DNA of 14,622 nucleotides from positions 1 through 14,622 of the forward strand of contig CAMVID010000031.1 in the NCBI GenBank assembly GCA_947167445.1. The letters run 5' to 3'. The stretch comes from G11 sp947167445 (GTDB lineage Bacteria; Bacillota; Clostridia; Lachnospirales; Lachnospiraceae). The notes below the pieces were generated by a model, which had not been told where the DNA came from, made no database searches, and was given only the letters and a program-made list of their open reading frames with translations. The position numbers and the translations under genes were made by a program. Positions within the stretch are counted from its first letter, which is position 1. Every line of letters begins with the position of its first letter. Shown here piece by piece: positions 7,824 to 14,275 of the stretch.

Positions 7824-7839
7824 CTAAAGTTATTTAGTT
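7822..7839 (-). promoter_or_regulatory. Hairpin directly upstream of the FMN aptamer
   Basis: On the minus strand AACTAAA (7839-7833) and TTTAGTT (7828-7822) form a perfect seven-pair stem with a TAAC loop at the very start of the predicted transcript. Its 3' arm can instead pair with GACTAA (7694-7689) next to the ribU start, extending P1. This makes it a candidate switching element. Confidence 0.55.
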
Positions 7840-7849
7840 TCCGCCACAT

Positions 7850-7878
7850 ACTATAAACCATAATTTATTCGTGGTCAA
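7850..7878 (-). promoter_or_regulatory. Promoter of the riboswitch-ribU transcript
   Basis: On the minus strand the -35 is TTGACC (7878-7873) and the -10 is TATAGT (7855-7850), each 5 of 6 to consensus, with a 17-base spacer. The start would fall near 7845-7843, placing the upstream hairpin at the extreme 5' end of the RNA. Confidence 0.8.
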
Positions 7879-7901
7879 TAGGTCAGAGGATATGATATTA
7901 T
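7872..7901 (+). promoter_or_regulatory. Candidate promoter for the LacI-like gene, possibly leaderless
   Basis: TGGTCA (7872-7877, 4 of 6) and TATTAT (7896-7901, 5 of 6) are spaced by 18 bases. Transcription would begin at or next to the ATG at 7908. Its -35 overlaps the -35 of the divergent ribU promoter. An alternative -10, TATGAT at 7891-7896, would give a leader of only a few bases. Confidence 0.4.
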
Positions 7902-7907
7902 AAATGT

Positions 7908-8798
7908 ATGGACAAGGATAAGAAGAATCAACCTTTAAGAATATGTATTATTGCCGAAGATTTGGGCGCTTTCAGCACCATCAGAATGCTTAACGGAATC
8001 ATGAATTACTGTGATGGACAGAATATCAATGCCATCATTCAGGACATGAGATTATTCGGTAAATTAAGCGGCGAATGGATATATGATGAGGACCTTTTCC
8101 AGTCCATTCTTTTGCCAACCCTTTCCAAGACTGGGACGTTTAATCTTGATGGAGTTCTTTACATCGGTGCTTTCGAGCATGAAGTCAGAAACCCCCTCAA
8201 TTTCAATGATATACCCACCGTAATGCTTTACTCGACTCCGGCTTATTCCACCATCCCCACCTATAGACTTGATGATGAGGAAGGCGGAGAGAAGGTTATC
8301 AAGTATCTGATAGCCCATGGTCACAGGAGAATCGGAATCATCGCCGGCGAATATGGAAATGCCCACGCGGATAACCGGCTTAAGGGCGTCAAGAAGGCGT
8401 TAAAGGCCGAGGGAATATCCTTTGATCCGGAGCTTTTATTCTATGGAAGATGGAGCAAGGAAGCGGGATACAACGGTATGAAGAACCTGATGGATAAGAA
8501 GGTCGGGGCAGTTTTTTGCATGTCTGATATTATTGCAACGGGAGCCTATCAGTGCCTCTTTGAGAAGGGACTGATTCCCGGCAAGGATATTTCGGTTATA
8601 GGATATGACGATCATGAGTGCGCGCAGTTTTTGACCCCGGAGCTTACCACATATCAGCTTCCTCTTTGGGATTTGGGATTTGCGGCCATGGCAAGACTTG
8701 TGGAAATGATCGAACATCCGGGAAAGAAGCACAAAGGGGCGGAAAATCCCCGATTACCGGGCAAATTGCTGGAGAGAGATTCTGTAGTAAAAAATTGA
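7908..8798 (+). CDS. LacI-type ligand-sensor protein lacking a DNA-binding domain
   Basis: The 296-residue protein aligns with the periplasmic-binding-protein-like effector domain of LacI/GalR regulators. Matching blocks are LRICIIAEDLGAFSTIRMLNG at the start, GHRRIGIIAGE (138-148) and ADNRLKGVKKAL (154-165) with the sugar-contacting arginine 157, MSDIIATGA (205-213), GKDISVIGYDDHE (225-237) with aspartate 234, and the closing TTYQLPLWDLGFAAMARL. The N-terminal helix-turn-helix of about 60 residues is absent: an in-frame TGA at 7893 and the divergent ribU promoter leave no room for it. There is no signal peptide, so the protein should be cytoplasmic, unlike true periplasmic or lipoprotein binding proteins. 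No good Shine-Dalgarno precedes the ATG. It could be a stand-alone sensor, a partner of another regulator, or a decayed repressor; the intact frame argues against recent decay. The ligand is unknown, most likely a sugar by family. Confidence 0.85.
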   Translation: MDKDKKNQPLRICIIAEDLGAFSTIRMLNGIMNYCDGQNINAIIQDMRLFGKLSGEWIYDEDLFQSILLPTLSKTGTFNLDGVLYIGAFEHEVRNPLNFNDIPTVMLYSTPAYSTIPTYRLDDEEGGEKVIKYLIAHGHRRIGIIAGEYGNAHADNRLKGVKKALKAEGISFDPELLFYGRWSKEAGYNGMKNLMDKKVGAVFCMSDIIATGAYQCLFEKGLIPGKDISVIGYDDHECAQFLTPELTTYQLPLWDLGFAAMARLVEMIEHPGKKHKGAENPRLPGKLLERDSVVKN

Positions 8799-8823
8799 TT
8801 TTTTTCCCGCCAAAATTTATAAT
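8795..8823 (+). promoter_or_regulatory. Strong promoter of the ycxB-tsa-ispD operon
   Basis: TTGATT (8795-8800) and a perfect TATAAT (8818-8823) are separated by 17 bases, giving a start near 8830. The -35 contains the stop codon of the LacI-like gene, so the two transcription units abut with no space between. No terminator follows the LacI-like gene, so some read-through into the operon is expected. Confidence 0.8.
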
Positions 8824-8852
8824 TATTACGTAGAAATACATTTGGAGTTTTT

Positions 8853-9332
8853 ATGGAAGTATCACTAAAAGTAAAGATTACTGCAGGGGATATTTACGAT
8901 TATCTTCTGTACCACCATTATACAAGTGCGGCCGGTTTGATAGGAAGTTGTGTGGGCGCGCTTCTTGTTGTGTCTGCCTTTCTGACAAACACATGGATTT
9001 TTATTGTGGCAGGTCTGGTTATTCTTTTGTATCTGCCCTGGGTCTCCTTCCTAAAGAGCAGGACTCAGGCCAAGACCAACCCGGCCTTCAAGAACGAGAT
9101 GACCTACCTCTTTAATGATGAAGGACTTACCGTTTCCGTTGGTGAAGAGAGCGCAAGCTGCAAGTGGGATGACATGTACAAGGCTGTCTCCACAGGTAAA
9201 AGCATCATCCTCTACACATCACCCATTAATGCCACAATTATCCCCAAAAGGTATTTGCTTGAGAAGAAGCAGGATTTGATTGCAGTTATTTCAACCCATC
9301 TGCCCGCAAGGAAAGTGAAGATTAAGGAATGA
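8853..9332 (+). CDS. YcxB-like small membrane protein
   Basis: The 159-residue protein has a short N-terminal strand region, a pair of membrane helices (about residues 25-44 and 47-66), and a C-terminal soluble domain of about 90 residues. The layout and the C-terminal pattern (YLFNDEGLTVSVGEESASCKWDDM, followed by IILYTSP and a xIPKRYL segment) match the YcxB-like family, in which this cytoplasmic domain resembles a small beta-rich fold of unknown function. The ATG follows a TTGGAG ribosome-binding site. It is the first gene after the strong promoter and overlaps tsaE by four bases (ATGA), so the two are translationally coupled. No role in tRNA modification is known to me; the link is positional. 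Confidence 0.75.
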   Translation: MEVSLKVKITAGDIYDYLLYHHYTSAAGLIGSCVGALLVVSAFLTNTWIFIVAGLVILLYLPWVSFLKSRTQAKTNPAFKNEMTYLFNDEGLTVSVGEESASCKWDDMYKAVSTGKSIILYTSPINATIIPKRYLLEKKQDLIAVISTHLPARKVKIKE

Positions 9333-9760
9333 GCAGGATATATGAAACCAACTCTCCCGAGGAAACCTTTGAACTTGGCAAGTCATTTGGAGAAAAGGCT
9401 TTAAAGGGCGAGATTTTTACATTAAACGGTGACCTTGGAACAGGCAAGACTGTTTTTACCCAGGGTTTCGCCAAGGGGCTTGGAATTAACGAACCCGTAA
9501 GCAGCCCCACATTTACCATTATTCAGGAATATGAGGAGGGTCGTCTTCCTTTTTACCATTTCGATGTGTACAGAATCGGAGATCCTGAGGAAATGGATGA
9601 GCTTGGATACGAGGACTATTTTTATGGCGAGGGAGTCTGTCTTATTGAATGGGCGGACCTTATAGAGGAACTTATTCCCGATTACGCCAGGAAAGTAACC
9701 ATCGAGAAGAACCTGGACAAGGGTTTTGACTACAGAAGAATTACTATAGAAGAAGGTTGA
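9329..9760 (+). CDS. tsaE: tRNA t6A biosynthesis ATPase TsaE
   Basis: TsaE is the small P-loop ATPase that works with TsaB and TsaD to transfer threonylcarbamoyl to A37 of tRNAs reading ANN codons. The 143 residues match the family length. Walker A is GDLGTGKT (34-41), followed by the switch-like segment SSPTFTII and the YHFDVYRIGDPEEMDELGYE block and the conserved LIEWAD. The start codon overlaps the stop of the ycxB-like gene (ATGA), and the stop falls two bases before the tsaB ATG. The tight packing supports coordinated synthesis of the three t6A subunits. Confidence 0.97.
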   Translation: MSRIYETNSPEETFELGKSFGEKALKGEIFTLNGDLGTGKTVFTQGFAKGLGINEPVSSPTFTIIQEYEEGRLPFYHFDVYRIGDPEEMDELGYEDYFYGEGVCLIEWADLIEELIPDYARKVTIEKNLDKGFDYRRITIEEG

Positions 9761-9762
9761 TT

Positions 9763-10497
9763 ATGAAGATTTTGGCTTTGGACAGCTCCGGACTGGTGGC
9801 GAGTGTTGCCGTTCTTGACGGAGATACTATTCAATCCGAATATACAATGAATTATAAGAAGACCCATTCTCAGACACTGCTTCCCATGCTTGAGGCAGTC
9901 AAGGAATTGACGGATCTTGACCTTTCCACCATAGATGCAATAGCGGTGGCAGCAGGTCCCGGATCCTTTACCGGCCTTCGAATCGGCTCCGCAACAGCTA
10001 AGGGACTTGGGCTGGCTCTTAACACCCCCATTATTTCGGTTCCTACCCTTGAGGGCCTTGCTTATATTTTCTACGGAAGCGACAAGATAATCTGCCCCAT
10101 AATGGATGCCAGAAGGAATCAGGTTTACACAGGGCTCTATTCCTTTGAGAAGAATGGGACGATATATGAGATGAAGACGATAAAGGGGCAGTGTGCCACC
10201 GATATCGACAATCTTTTGGATGAGATTAACAAACTTGACACAGATGTCATGTTCCTTGGAGACGGAGTTCCGGTGTTTGCTGAGACTATAAAGGAGAAAT
10301 GTAAGATTCCCTTTTCCTTTGCCCCCGCCCACATGAACAGACAGCGTGCCGGTGCAGTTGCGGCATACGGAAGGGTTCTTTATGAAGCCGGCAGGTACGA
10401 GAGCGCTGCAGAACATGCACCTGAGTATCTTCGTCTCAGCCAGGCTGAGAGAGAAAGAATGGAAGGAATAGACACTTCATGCATATCCGTAAGATGA
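9763..10497 (+). CDS. tsaB: tRNA t6A biosynthesis scaffold TsaB
   Basis: TsaB is an ASKHA-fold partner that dimerises with TsaD and recruits TsaE; it lacks the metal-binding histidines of TsaD. The sequence begins MKILALDSSGLVASVAV and contains the family hallmark AVAAGPGSFTGLRIGSATAK, which forms the nucleotide-fold core and dimer surface. I start it at the ATG at 9763 (244 residues), because AGAAGG lies seven bases upstream, rather than at the TTG two codons earlier, which overlaps the tsaE stop. Its 3' end overlaps rimI by 19 bases. The function is assigned from clear family resemblance plus the neighbours tsaE and tsaD. Confidence 0.97.
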   Translation: MKILALDSSGLVASVAVLDGDTIQSEYTMNYKKTHSQTLLPMLEAVKELTDLDLSTIDAIAVAAGPGSFTGLRIGSATAKGLGLALNTPIISVPTLEGLAYIFYGSDKIICPIMDARRNQVYTGLYSFEKNGTIYEMKTIKGQCATDIDNLLDEINKLDTDVMFLGDGVPVFAETIKEKCKIPFSFAPAHMNRQRAGAVAAYGRVLYEAGRYESAAEHAPEYLRLSQAERERMEGIDTSCISVR

Positions 10498-10928
10498 CCC
10501 TGGATGATCTGGAGGAAGTGACCCGGATTGAGGAGGCTAATTTTTCCAATCCATGGACCAAGGCAGGATTTGAATCACAGATTAAAGCAGGGGATACGGT
10601 CTATCTTGTATGTGAGGTGGACGGTAAGCTTGTTGGCCTGTGCGGATATATCCGAAGCTTTGAAGAAGCGGACGTGACAAACGTGTCAGTTCTTAAAGAA
10701 TACCGGGGACACGGCATCGGAACGGCTTTGATGCAGGCCCTTATTGAAGAAGGCGAAAAGTCAGGCGTCAGAAATTTCACCCTGGAAGTCAGGGTAGGCA
10801 ATTCGAGCGCCATACATGTATATGAGAGATTGGGATTTGAGTCCTGTGGAATACGACCGGGCTTTTATGAGAATCCCAAGGAGGACGCCATGATTATGTG
10901 GCGAATGGAAGATAAACGAAAGGTTTAG
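10479..10928 (+). CDS. rimI: Ribosomal protein S18-alanine N-acetyltransferase RimI
   Basis: RimI is a GNAT-fold enzyme that acetylates the N-terminal alanine of ribosomal protein S18 using acetyl-CoA. The acetyl-CoA loop reads RGHGIG (76-81), the R-x-x-G-x-G motif. Glu103 and Tyr115 fall at the positions known as the catalytic base and acid in enterobacterial RimI. The ending YENPKEDAMIMW is typical. The 149-residue length is normal. The ATG at 10479 lies inside the end of tsaB, with AAGGA 11 bases upstream; an ATG five codons later has no ribosome site. The tsaB-rimI-tsaD neighbourhood is common in Firmicutes. Some RimI relatives acetylate other proteins, so the exact substrate is inferred. 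Confidence 0.93.
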   Translation: MHIRKMTLDDLEEVTRIEEANFSNPWTKAGFESQIKAGDTVYLVCEVDGKLVGLCGYIRSFEEADVTNVSVLKEYRGHGIGTALMQALIEEGEKSGVRNFTLEVRVGNSSAIHVYERLGFESCGIRPGFYENPKEDAMIMWRMEDKRKV

Positions 10929-10931
10929 TAA

Positions 10932-11846
10932 ATGTTAGATGTTTGTTTGCTGGGAACGGGAGGCATGCTTCCTCTTCCCTACAGATGGCTGACATCTTTG
11001 ATGGTCAGATACAACGGCAAAAGTATTCTTATAGATTGCGGTGAAGGTACACAGATTGCTTTAAGGGAAAAGGGCTGGAGCCCCAAGCCCATTGACGTGA
11101 TACTGTTTACACACTTTCATGCAGACCATATTTCAGGTCTTCCCGGAATGCTTTTGACCATGGGAAATGCGGAAAGAGTTGAGCCTTTGACGCTCATTGG
11201 GCCAAAGGGCTTGACCCGAGTGGTTAACAACTTAAGAGTTATAGCCCCTGAGCTTCCCTTCGAGATTCAGTGTGTTGAACTTGGACCCGAAGGAGGAGAT
11301 TTCGATTTTGACGGATTAAAGGTTAAGGCCTTTAAAGTCAACCACAACGTGGTTTGTTACGGATACACAATGACTCTTGACCGAATCGGAAAGTTCGATG
11401 TGGCGAAGGCGGAGTCTTTGGGAATAGAGAAGAGGTTCTGGAATCTTTTGCAGAAAGGGGAAGAGGTTTCCTGTGATGGTAAAATCTTCACTCCCGACAT
11501 GGTTCTCGGCCCCTCAAGAAAGGGCATTAAATTAACCTACTGCACAGACACAAGACCCACAGCAAGCATAAGGGAAAACGCTGCCGGATCTGATTTGTTT
11601 ATCTGTGAGGGTATGTACGGAGAACCGGACAAGCTTGCAAAGGCCAAAGAAAATAAGCATATGACCATGTACGAGGCAGCCTCTCTTGCAGCAGACGCGG
11701 GGGTTAAGGAGATGTGGCTTACACATTACAGCCCCTCCCTTAATCATCCGGAGGAATATGCTAAGGAAGTTAAGAAGATTTTCCCCGCCACGGTAATTAC
11801 CAAGGACGGAAGAACCACAGAATTAAGATTTACTGACGAGGATTAA
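10932..11846 (+). CDS. rnz: Ribonuclease Z-like metallo-beta-lactamase-fold endonuclease
   Basis: RNase Z cleaves pre-tRNA just after the discriminator base so that CCA can be added. The 304-residue protein has the full zinc ligand set at the spacing of bacterial RNase Z: H61, H63, D65 and H66 in THFHADH, then H138, D206 (TYCTDTRPT) and H265 (LTHYS), plus the family histidine H243 in KHMT. The N-terminus LLGTGGMLPLP and LIDCGEGTQ also fit. What departs is the arm: after GKFDVAKAESLG the usual Pro/Gly-rich exosite is replaced by a segment rich in charged and aromatic residues (about 165-176). Two tRNAs nearby lack CCA and would be natural substrates. It sits three bases after rimI with GAAAGG upstream. 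A related hydrolase with another substrate remains possible. Confidence 0.85.
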   Translation: MLDVCLLGTGGMLPLPYRWLTSLMVRYNGKSILIDCGEGTQIALREKGWSPKPIDVILFTHFHADHISGLPGMLLTMGNAERVEPLTLIGPKGLTRVVNNLRVIAPELPFEIQCVELGPEGGDFDFDGLKVKAFKVNHNVVCYGYTMTLDRIGKFDVAKAESLGIEKRFWNLLQKGEEVSCDGKIFTPDMVLGPSRKGIKLTYCTDTRPTASIRENAAGSDLFICEGMYGEPDKLAKAKENKHMTMYEAASLAADAGVKEMWLTHYSPSLNHPEEYAKEVKKIFPATVITKDGRTTELRFTDED

Positions 11847-11847
11847 G

Positions 11848-12444
11848 ATGAAAAGGTTTAAGGGCACCAAGGGAGTAATTATCCTAATAGTGTTGGTTGC
11901 CTTGATGGTTGGTTACTATTTCTATCTTAGTAACAAATCCGGAAAGGAGGCCGCAGAGGCAGACAAAGAAATGTCTGCTGTTGATACTGTGCTCTTAAGA
12001 GACCTTTCAATCAACTATCCGCCTACGGTCAAAGAGGTGGTTAAGTATTACGGAGATGTGCTCCTTTGCATGTACAGCGGCAATTGCAGTGACTCCGACC
12101 TTGACCGACTTGCCAAACAGATGCTTTACCTGTATGATGATGATTTGGTTGCAAACAATCCCTGGAACGAGTATATTCTAAGACTCAGGGAAGATGTTCA
12201 TGACTATAACGAAAACGACAGAAAAATATCCAGCTACATTCCCGCGGGAAGTTCGAGTGTTGATTACTTCTCGGTAAACTCATCGGAGTGGGCACGAATC
12301 CAATGCACATTCTACAGAAAAGAGAAAGCCGCGTCGGAACCTGTGAGTGAGATTTTCTTACTCAGAAAGGACGATGCCGGGAAGTGGAAGATTTTCGGCT
12401 GGGATTTATCTTCGAATGTAAGTGTCGATAAGACAGAGGAATAA
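11848..12444 (+). CDS. Unknown N-terminally membrane-anchored protein
   Basis: The 198-residue protein has a basic N-terminus (MKRFKGTKG), one hydrophobic helix (about 9-27) without a lipobox cysteine, and an exterior domain of about 165 residues. The first part of the domain is helical, with LLRDLSINYPPTVKEVVKYY and a cysteine pair CMYSGNC. The second part looks beta-rich, with a serine-rich stretch and VSEIFLLRKDDAGKWKIFGWD, which resembles a small SnoaL/NTF2-like sheet only in general pattern. I recall similar proteins in Lachnospiraceae labelled DUF6715 but cannot verify that. The ATG has GAGG seven bases upstream, one base after the RNase Z-like stop. It is inside the t6A operon, five bases before tsaD. 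Function unknown. Confidence 0.85.
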   Translation: MKRFKGTKGVIILIVLVALMVGYYFYLSNKSGKEAAEADKEMSAVDTVLLRDLSINYPPTVKEVVKYYGDVLLCMYSGNCSDSDLDRLAKQMLYLYDDDLVANNPWNEYILRLREDVHDYNENDRKISSYIPAGSSSVDYFSVNSSEWARIQCTFYRKEKAASEPVSEIFLLRKDDAGKWKIFGWDLSSNVSVDKTEE

Positions 12445-12449
12445 AGAAA

Positions 12450-13487
12450 TTGGAAAGTATTAATAATAAGGAAGATGTTTTAATCCTTGCAATAGAGAGT
12501 TCCTGTGATGAAACTGCGGCAGCGGTAGTGCGAAACGGAAGGGAAGTTCTGAGCAACATTATTTTTTCCCAGATTGATTTGCATACCCTCTACGGCGGTG
12601 TGGTTCCGGAGATTGCTTCAAGGAAACACATCGAGAAAATAAATCAGGTAATTGAGCAGGCTCTCAAGGAAGCAAAAGTAACTTTAGACGATATAACCGC
12701 AATAGCGGTTACCTATGGCCCCGGCTTGGTTGGGGCTTTGCTTGTGGGTGTATCTGCGGCAAAAGCCATCGCTTTCGCAGCAGGCAAACCACTGGTAGGT
12801 GTACACCACATCGAAGGTCATATTTGTGCCAACTATATCGAGAACAAGGAACTGGAGCCGCCCTTTGGGTGTCTTGTGGTATCCGGCGGACATTCGCACC
12901 TTGTAAGGGTTAAGGATTACGGAGAGTACGAGATTATAGGCAGAACCAGAGATGATGCTGCCGGCGAAGCTTTCGACAAGGTGGCGAGAGCCATTGGACT
13001 TGGCTACCCCGGAGGACCCAAGATTGACAAGGTTTCAAAGGAGGGTAATCCCGAGGCGATTCATTTCCCCAGAGCCAAGGTGGATGAGAATGTCTACGAC
13101 TTCAGCTTCAGTGGACTTAAGTCTGCGGTTTTAAACTATCTTAACCAGTGTGAGATGAAGGGGATCAAGATTGTGGTTCCCGATGTTGCCGCTTCATTCC
13201 AGAAGTCGGTTGTGGATGTGCTGGTGGAGCATTCCATGCAGGCCATCAAAGAATTTGGCTTTGGGAAGTTTGCAATCGCCGGAGGCGTGGCTTCCAACAG
13301 CGGTTTAAGAGCCGCATTTGAAGATGCCTGTGCCAAAAGAAAAATTGAATTCTACCATCCGTCACCCATATTCTGCACAGACAATGCGGCAATGATCGGT
13401 GTGGCGGGTTATTACGAATACATTAAGGGAGTCAGAAGCGGAATGGATTTGAATGCCGTTCCCGGACTAAAGCTTGGAGAGAGATAA
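12450..13487 (+). CDS. tsaD: tRNA t6A transferase catalytic subunit TsaD
   Basis: TsaD transfers the threonylcarbamoyl group from threonylcarbamoyl-AMP to A37 of tRNA. The signature AIESSCDETAAAVV opens the ASKHA fold; the metal-binding histidines are H120 and H124 in HHIEGH, with the third ligand D311 in FCTDNAAM. SGGHSHLV and DDAAGEAFDKVARAIGLGYP are also conserved. At 345 residues it is full length. No in-frame ATG exists near the N-terminus, so translation must begin at the TTG at 12450, with AGAGGA ten bases upstream; a weak start could hold TsaD below its partners. It lies five bases after the unknown membrane-anchored gene and shares one base with ispD (TAATG). The enzyme that makes the precursor (TsaC/Sua5) is not in this window. 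Confidence 0.97.
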   Translation: MESINNKEDVLILAIESSCDETAAAVVRNGREVLSNIIFSQIDLHTLYGGVVPEIASRKHIEKINQVIEQALKEAKVTLDDITAIAVTYGPGLVGALLVGVSAAKAIAFAAGKPLVGVHHIEGHICANYIENKELEPPFGCLVVSGGHSHLVRVKDYGEYEIIGRTRDDAAGEAFDKVARAIGLGYPGGPKIDKVSKEGNPEAIHFPRAKVDENVYDFSFSGLKSAVLNYLNQCEMKGIKIVVPDVAASFQKSVVDVLVEHSMQAIKEFGFGKFAIAGGVASNSGLRAAFEDACAKRKIEFYHPSPIFCTDNAAMIGVAGYYEYIKGVRSGMDLNAVPGLKLGER

Positions 13488-14206
13488 TGGCCAAAACTGT
13501 TGCGATAGTTCTGTCCGCCGGCAAAGGCAAGCGGATGAACTCTGAGACACCAAAACAGTATATAGACATTAACCACAAGCCGGTACTGTATTATTCAGTA
13601 TCGGCATTTGAGTCTTCTTACGTGGATGAGATTGTTATTGTCTGCGGAAAGGGAGATGAGAATTATATTAAGGAAGAGATTGTAGATAAGTACGGTTTTA
13701 CCAAGGTAAAAGCTATTGTGGCCGGAGGAAAAGAGAGATATCATTCGGTTTACAACGGACTGGTGGCTGCGGGGGCAGCAGACTATGCTTTGATTCACGA
13801 TGGAGCAAGACCCCTGGTTTCCGAAGAAGTGATTGACAGGGTCAGAGAGTGCGTCGAGGGCGGAACCTCCTGCGTGGCGGCGGTACCTGTTACGGATACA
13901 ATCAAAATTGTTGATTCGGAGGGTAAAGTTCTTGAGACTCTTGACCGAAAAACACTCTGGGCAATGCAGACACCTCAGGCTTTCTCGTATGAGTTAATAA
14001 AGAATGCCTATGAGGAACTTATTATTAAAGAGGAAGAAACTCTTAAAGCAGGCATAAATATCACCGATGACGCCATGGTGGCAGAGCAGTTTGGCGGGAC
14101 GACAGTAAAGGTTATTATGGGTGACTATGACAATATCAAAATCACCACACCTAAGGACATTGAAATCGCCGAAAGAATTTTAGCCAAAATTGCTTCAAAA
14201 AATTAA
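13487..14206 (+). CDS. ispD: 2-C-methyl-D-erythritol 4-phosphate cytidylyltransferase IspD
   Basis: IspD joins CTP and methylerythritol phosphate in the MEP pathway to isoprenoids. The nucleotide-binding loop is LSAGKGKRM (9-17) with the catalytic lysine in TPKQY (K23). Other conserved blocks are VAGGKERYHSV (78-88), HDGARP (104-109), AAVPVTDTIK (131-140) and QTPQAF (161-166). The 239-residue length fits a single-domain IspD without IspF fusion. The ATG overlaps the tsaD stop (TAATG) and GGAGAG lies four bases upstream, so it is the last gene of the operon and is probably coupled. A TarI-like ribitol-phosphate cytidylyltransferase is the nearest alternative, but I see no adjacent tarJ or teichoic acid genes. 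No terminator follows before the tRNA promoter. Confidence 0.9.
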   Translation: MAKTVAIVLSAGKGKRMNSETPKQYIDINHKPVLYYSVSAFESSYVDEIVIVCGKGDENYIKEEIVDKYGFTKVKAIVAGGKERYHSVYNGLVAAGAADYALIHDGARPLVSEEVIDRVRECVEGGTSCVAAVPVTDTIKIVDSEGKVLETLDRKTLWAMQTPQAFSYELIKNAYEELIIKEEETLKAGINITDDAMVAEQFGGTTVKVIMGDYDNIKITTPKDIEIAERILAKIASKN

Positions 14207-14214
14207 AAAACATG

Positions 14215-14243
14215 TTGACATCAATTCGCCGTTTTGATAAAAT
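14215..14243 (+). promoter_or_regulatory. Strong promoter of the serine tRNA genes
   Basis: The -35 is a perfect TTGACA (14215-14220) and the -10 is TAAAAT (14238-14243), with 17 bases between. Transcription would start near 14250, about 26 bases before the first tRNA. It begins only nine bases after the ispD stop. Confidence 0.9.
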
Positions 14244-14275
14244 CATTTTTGCGCTGATTTGAGACTAACGCGTCT

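Noticed and set aside
9730..10416. 228-codon open frame on the minus strand across tsaB
   Set aside because: It is antisense to a clear tsaB gene with family motifs and has a cysteine-rich, unfamily-like composition typical of a shadow frame.
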